Part shown: positions 33,660-35,822 of the stretch, one piece after another
Layout of the letters: each line of letters starts with the position of its first letter
Position numbering within the stretch: the first letter of the stretch is position 1
Assembly: GCA_028285525.1 (NCBI GenBank)
Contig: JANQOZ010000088.1
Location: forward strand, 1 to 35,822
DNA length: 35,822 nt
DNA from: Lysobacterales bacterium
Lineage (GTDB): Bacteria; Pseudomonadota; Gammaproteobacteria; Xanthomonadales; SZUA-38
Direction of reading: 5' to 3'
The notes under the pieces: generated by a model
Told to the model about the DNA's origin: nothing
Databases searched by the model: none
The model's input: only the letters and a program-made list of their open reading frames with translations
Program-made: the position numbers and the translations under genes

Positions 33660-34024
33660 GTCTAGTCTCTATTCTCGGGGAATAGCTCTGAGACGCAGGT
33701 AACTTAGGGCGTTGCGCTTGCTTGAAAGGCGTCCAGTTCTAACTAGGTCGGTTTTGACCTAGCTAGGTTCGTCTGAGTATCGACGTACACTGAGACGGAT
33801 TCATCCACTCGCAGGCAAACCCGTTCCGGCACCAAACACTCTTGCCCCACTGAAAAGGCCAAGGCTTCATTCGAATTTCCGTGCTTAGGGCTATGGGCTG
33901 AGCACCTGAGGCATAAATTGGTCGGGACTGGTGAGGGGACAGCACGATATCCTCGTTCGTCATAGAGGAGCGCTAATAGGCCAAAGACGAAGCACCTCGG
34001 CGACTTCGTAGCGAAAAGGGAAAC
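33660..34024. other. 365-base intergenic region with lower GC and inverted repeats
   Basis: No convincing gene was found. The region contains a cluster of CTAGGT half-sites (33742-33768) and a hairpin ACGAAG/CTTCGT (33987-34009) just before the hydrolase ribosome binding site. Short minus-strand frames (33763-33963 and 33743-34042) lack a ribosome binding site and recognisable content. The promoter of the hydrolase gene should lie here. Confidence 0.5.
33742..33768. repeat. cluster of CTAGGT half-sites, including a 12-bp palindrome
   Basis: CTAGGTC (33743-33749) is inverted relative to GACCTAG (33756-33762), and the right part continues into ACCTAGCTAGGT (33757-33768), a perfect 12-bp palindrome. 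Three CTAGGT units in 27 bases, upstream of the hydrolase gene, look like a protein-binding site or a recombination/attachment site. Confidence 0.45.
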
Positions 34025-35413
34025 ATGAAGAAAAATAGACATGACTTAGATAGAAAGGAAGAAAAAGACTGTTTGGTTCTTATTCACGGTACATTTGCCG
34101 AAGACGAAGAGAAAAAGGACGACGGGTTACGCTGGTGGCAGAATGGGAGCGATTTCTCTGAGAGTCTATTTCGGAAAATTGGGCAGGACAAACGCCCTCC
34201 AGAGCTGTTCCACTGGGACGGCAGGAATGCACAGTCCAGTCGCTCAAACTCTGCTATCAAGTTGCGAGACTATATCGCTAAGCGAAAACGCGAGGGCAGA
34301 CGCGTTCATTTGGTCGCGCATAGCCATGGTGGAAACATCGCATGGGATGCGTGTCTTGACGAGGAAACACTTAAATGCGTCGCAAGCTTGACAACCATTG
34401 GTACACCGTTCTTCAGGTTGGGCGAGCACAAAACGGCGGAAAGGCTTGCAGTGTTTGTGCAGGCAATTTCTCTAATCCTTGTAATCGCGCCTGTTCTGGC
34501 CGCTTTTGGAATAGCACGATCGCTGCAGCTCGACGTTGTTTTGGTGTGGGCGGCACTGGCACTAATTTCAGCACCGTTGTTTCAGAGCCTTTTGACCGGC
34601 TACCTGCACGTATCCAAACGTAGGATGATCCCTGTTTTACACGCACTTATTGCATCAAGAAGTATTGAAATTTATTCCAAGGATGACGAGGCGATCGTTG
34701 CACTCGATGAGTTTTCGCGAAACAAACGGGAGATAATTCCTAAGCCAACACTCTTCAGTTCAACGCAATTCTTGTCTGACCTCGATGGATTCATGCCGGC
34801 CATCAAAGTCGTTCAACTACCGCTGAATGCTCTAGTATGGATACTCATGCACGCGTTCCGTTTTTTCGTCAATCCGCTGATCTGGAGGTCGCTTAAAGCC
34901 AACGCCCTTGGAGCGGATGTCCGAAACGTCTATCTCGACGGCGTTTCCGCATCCCCCGGCGGGACTGATTCAGTCGGTCCTCCACTACCCATTCCCATTC
35001 AAACGCGCCTTCGCGAAGGCGCCAATGAAGCATTGAAATCACGAGTAGATCGAATACGGCCCTTGCTCATAACGTCGTTCGGTGACGATTTTTCGCTCAT
35101 CGACGGGGTGAGAGTAGCGTTTCGAGGTGAATCGCAACCATTTCTAGTCCACAACAGTTATTTTGATTGCGAATTCGTAATCGAGGTCATCGCGGAACGT
35201 ATTTTGTCTACCTTGCGCAGCGGTGAGTCAAACGCCGACGAGCACCTTAATGATTACCTCACTGATATTCGCAATTACAAGAACCGCGTTCGCTCAGCGG
35301 TCGACACCTCGCGAGGTTTGGAAATCCGAAGCAATGCCTGGTACGCATTGGAACTAGCGATCCTAATTGCAAGCGGTCTTGCACTGATAGCAGTTGGTAG
35401 CCTGGTTTTTTGA
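34025..35413 (+). CDS. membrane-interrupted alpha/beta hydrolase (predicted serine hydrolase), unknown function
   Basis: A 462-residue protein. It starts as an alpha/beta hydrolase: CLVLIHGTFAED (oxyanion region, 16-27) and VHLVAHSHGGNIAWDA with the nucleophile Ser100. After the nucleophile elbow and LTTIGTPFFRLG come hydrophobic segments (about 143-163, 169-191, and 262-282). The likely acid and His of the triad lie only after them, Asp360 in LIDGVRVAF and His376 in LVHNSYF. A last transmembrane segment ends the protein (441-462). The catalytic fold thus appears split by membrane segments. Base composition is lower in GC than in the neighbours. The ATG is preceded by AAAAGGGA. I recognise no close family; lipase or esterase activity on membrane lipids is possible. 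Confidence 0.7.
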   Translation: MKKNRHDLDRKEEKDCLVLIHGTFAEDEEKKDDGLRWWQNGSDFSESLFRKIGQDKRPPELFHWDGRNAQSSRSNSAIKLRDYIAKRKREGRRVHLVAHSHGGNIAWDACLDEETLKCVASLTTIGTPFFRLGEHKTAERLAVFVQAISLILVIAPVLAAFGIARSLQLDVVLVWAALALISAPLFQSLLTGYLHVSKRRMIPVLHALIASRSIEIYSKDDEAIVALDEFSRNKREIIPKPTLFSSTQFLSDLDGFMPAIKVVQLPLNALVWILMHAFRFFVNPLIWRSLKANALGADVRNVYLDGVSASPGGTDSVGPPLPIPIQTRLREGANEALKSRVDRIRPLLITSFGDDFSLIDGVRVAFRGESQPFLVHNSYFDCEFVIEVIAERILSTLRSGESNADEHLNDYLTDIRNYKNRVRSAVDTSRGLEIRSNAWYALELAILIASGLALIAVGSLVF

Positions 35414-35429
35414 GAGTTCAGTAGAAGCG

Positions 35430-35446
35430 AGGCCTTGATAAGGCCT
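35430..35446 (+). terminator. hairpin downstream of the hydrolase gene
   Basis: AGGCCTT and AAGGCCT pair over seven bases with a 3-base loop, 16 bases after the hydrolase stop. There is no T-tract, so termination is only suggested. Confidence 0.4.
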
Positions 35447-35606
35447 AAGACAACAAGGGACAGCGGTAAGGCAGGCAAACACCGGCGATGGCTAATCAAG
35501 CACAGTAAACGGTTTGGCTAAACTGGAGCCACCGTGGATTTACATTGGCTGATTCTACATTTACAACTGGCGGCGACCTCACGGTGCTTTGAAAGGGAAA
35601 ACTCCA

Positions 35607-35729
35607 ATGCAGCGGGCCTGCGAGCTTTGGGCAGTAACCCCATTTTGGGACGAGGTATCAGTGCTCTACGATTCAGCCCATGAACGAATTCGGGAACGCG
35701 ATTATCGGCTTGATCTGAAACTCAGGTGA
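35607..35729 (+). CDS. possible 40-residue protein, hypothetical
   Basis: An ATG frame of 40 codons (starting MQRACELWAVTPFWDEV, ending LDLKLR) with GAAAGGG about 10 bases upstream. The composition is not implausible for a protein, but no family is recognised, and it may be a gene fragment or chance. Its last codons overlap the first of two direct repeats. Confidence 0.25.
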   Translation: MQRACELWAVTPFWDEVSVLYDSAHERIRERDYRLDLKLR

Positions 35730-35754
35730 GTTAGTCGCGACTTGATCTGACACT
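35709..35754. repeat. direct repeats CTTGATCTGAxACT spaced 32 bases
   Basis: CTTGATCTGAAACT (35709-35722) and CTTGATCTGACACT (35741-35754) agree at 13 of 14 bases, exactly 32 bases apart. Between them is the inverted repeat AACTCA-GG-TGAGTT (35719-35732). The arrangement resembles subterminal transposase- or regulator-binding repeats near the end of a mobile element. Confidence 0.45.
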
Positions 35755-35822
35755 GGCTTGAAGAAAGCGAGGGTTATCGGTTTTGATGGAAGTGCGAATT
35801 TTCATCAAAAACCATAGGAGAT

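Larger units (their letters stand above)
35414..35822. other. 409-base right-edge region, hairpin and repeats, no confirmed gene
   Basis: Contains a 7-bp hairpin AGGCCTT-GAT-AAGGCCT (35430-35446), a 40-codon frame (35607-35729), direct repeats near 35709 and 35741, and the inverted pair TTTTGATG/CATCAAAA (35781-35788 and 35803-35810). A short frame starting at ATG 35786 runs off the window. Nothing here is recognised with confidence. Confidence 0.4.

Noticed and set aside
33743-34042. 99-codon minus-strand frame in the intergenic region before the hydrolase gene
   Set aside because: No ribosome binding site, no recognisable domain, and it would overlap the hydrolase start and its upstream region.
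1-35822. CRISPR array, tRNA or rRNA genes
   Set aside because: No regular 25-40 base repeat series, tRNA cloverleaf end or rRNA segment was seen. The 32-base spacing at 35709-35754 has only two copies of a 14-base unit, too few and too short for a CRISPR.

Overview
The window looks like chromosomal DNA of a GC-rich gammaproteobacterium, most likely Lysobacterales (Xanthomonadales) or Wenzhouxiangella-like. This is inferred from RNase D, YajQ and TamA/TamB of gammaproteobacterial type, very high third-position GC, and several secreted proteins with C-terminal ends and modules of a kind I associate with that group. No tRNA, rRNA, CRISPR array or intact insertion sequence was seen.

Layout. 1-5.2 kb: the end of an aldehyde dehydrogenase gene, a translationally coupled PhyH-type dioxygenase/enoyl-CoA hydratase pair on the minus strand, a small lipoprotein, and a membrane-anchored protein with a formylglycine-generating-enzyme-like domain. 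5.5-10.9 kb: RNase D overlapping a periplasmic beta-propeller gene, a DUF1499 membrane protein, a sodium:solute symporter followed by a 2-oxoglutarate/Fe(II) oxygenase, and YajQ. 11-16.4 kb: the tamA-tamB outer-membrane assembly operon. 16.4-21.1 kb: a minus-strand operon of a BtuF-like corrinoid-binding protein without an export signal, a TetR regulator and the fused B12-dependent acyl-CoA mutase IcmF, joined by 4-bp overlaps; a pyridoxamine-oxidase-like flavoprotein is divergent from it. 22-30.3 kb: a cluster of exported proteins (DUF4397 protein, TraB/GumN-like protein, FG-GAP propeller, HExxH metalloprotease with a small coupled partner, DUF1287 protein, and an anchor-type protein). 30.4-33.6 kb: tandem universal stress protein, class III aminotransferase, and an exported protein with an internal duplication.

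From about 33.66 kb the base composition becomes visibly more AT-rich and gene density drops. This part holds an unusual alpha/beta hydrolase whose catalytic fold seems interrupted by membrane segments, plus inverted and direct repeats near the right edge. It reads as the edge of an acquired region, possibly abutting a mobile element outside the window.

Functionally, the left half combines acyl-CoA metabolism (ALDH, PhyH, enoyl-CoA hydratase, IcmF) with envelope biogenesis. The most interesting signals are: (i) the cytosolic BtuF-like/TetR/IcmF operon with a palindrome just upstream; (ii) two exported proteins sharing a G-L-[IL]-F-A-x-G-F-E C-terminus; (iii) a shared C-terminal module present three times in two exported proteins; and (iv) the membrane-interrupted hydrolase in the low-GC tail.
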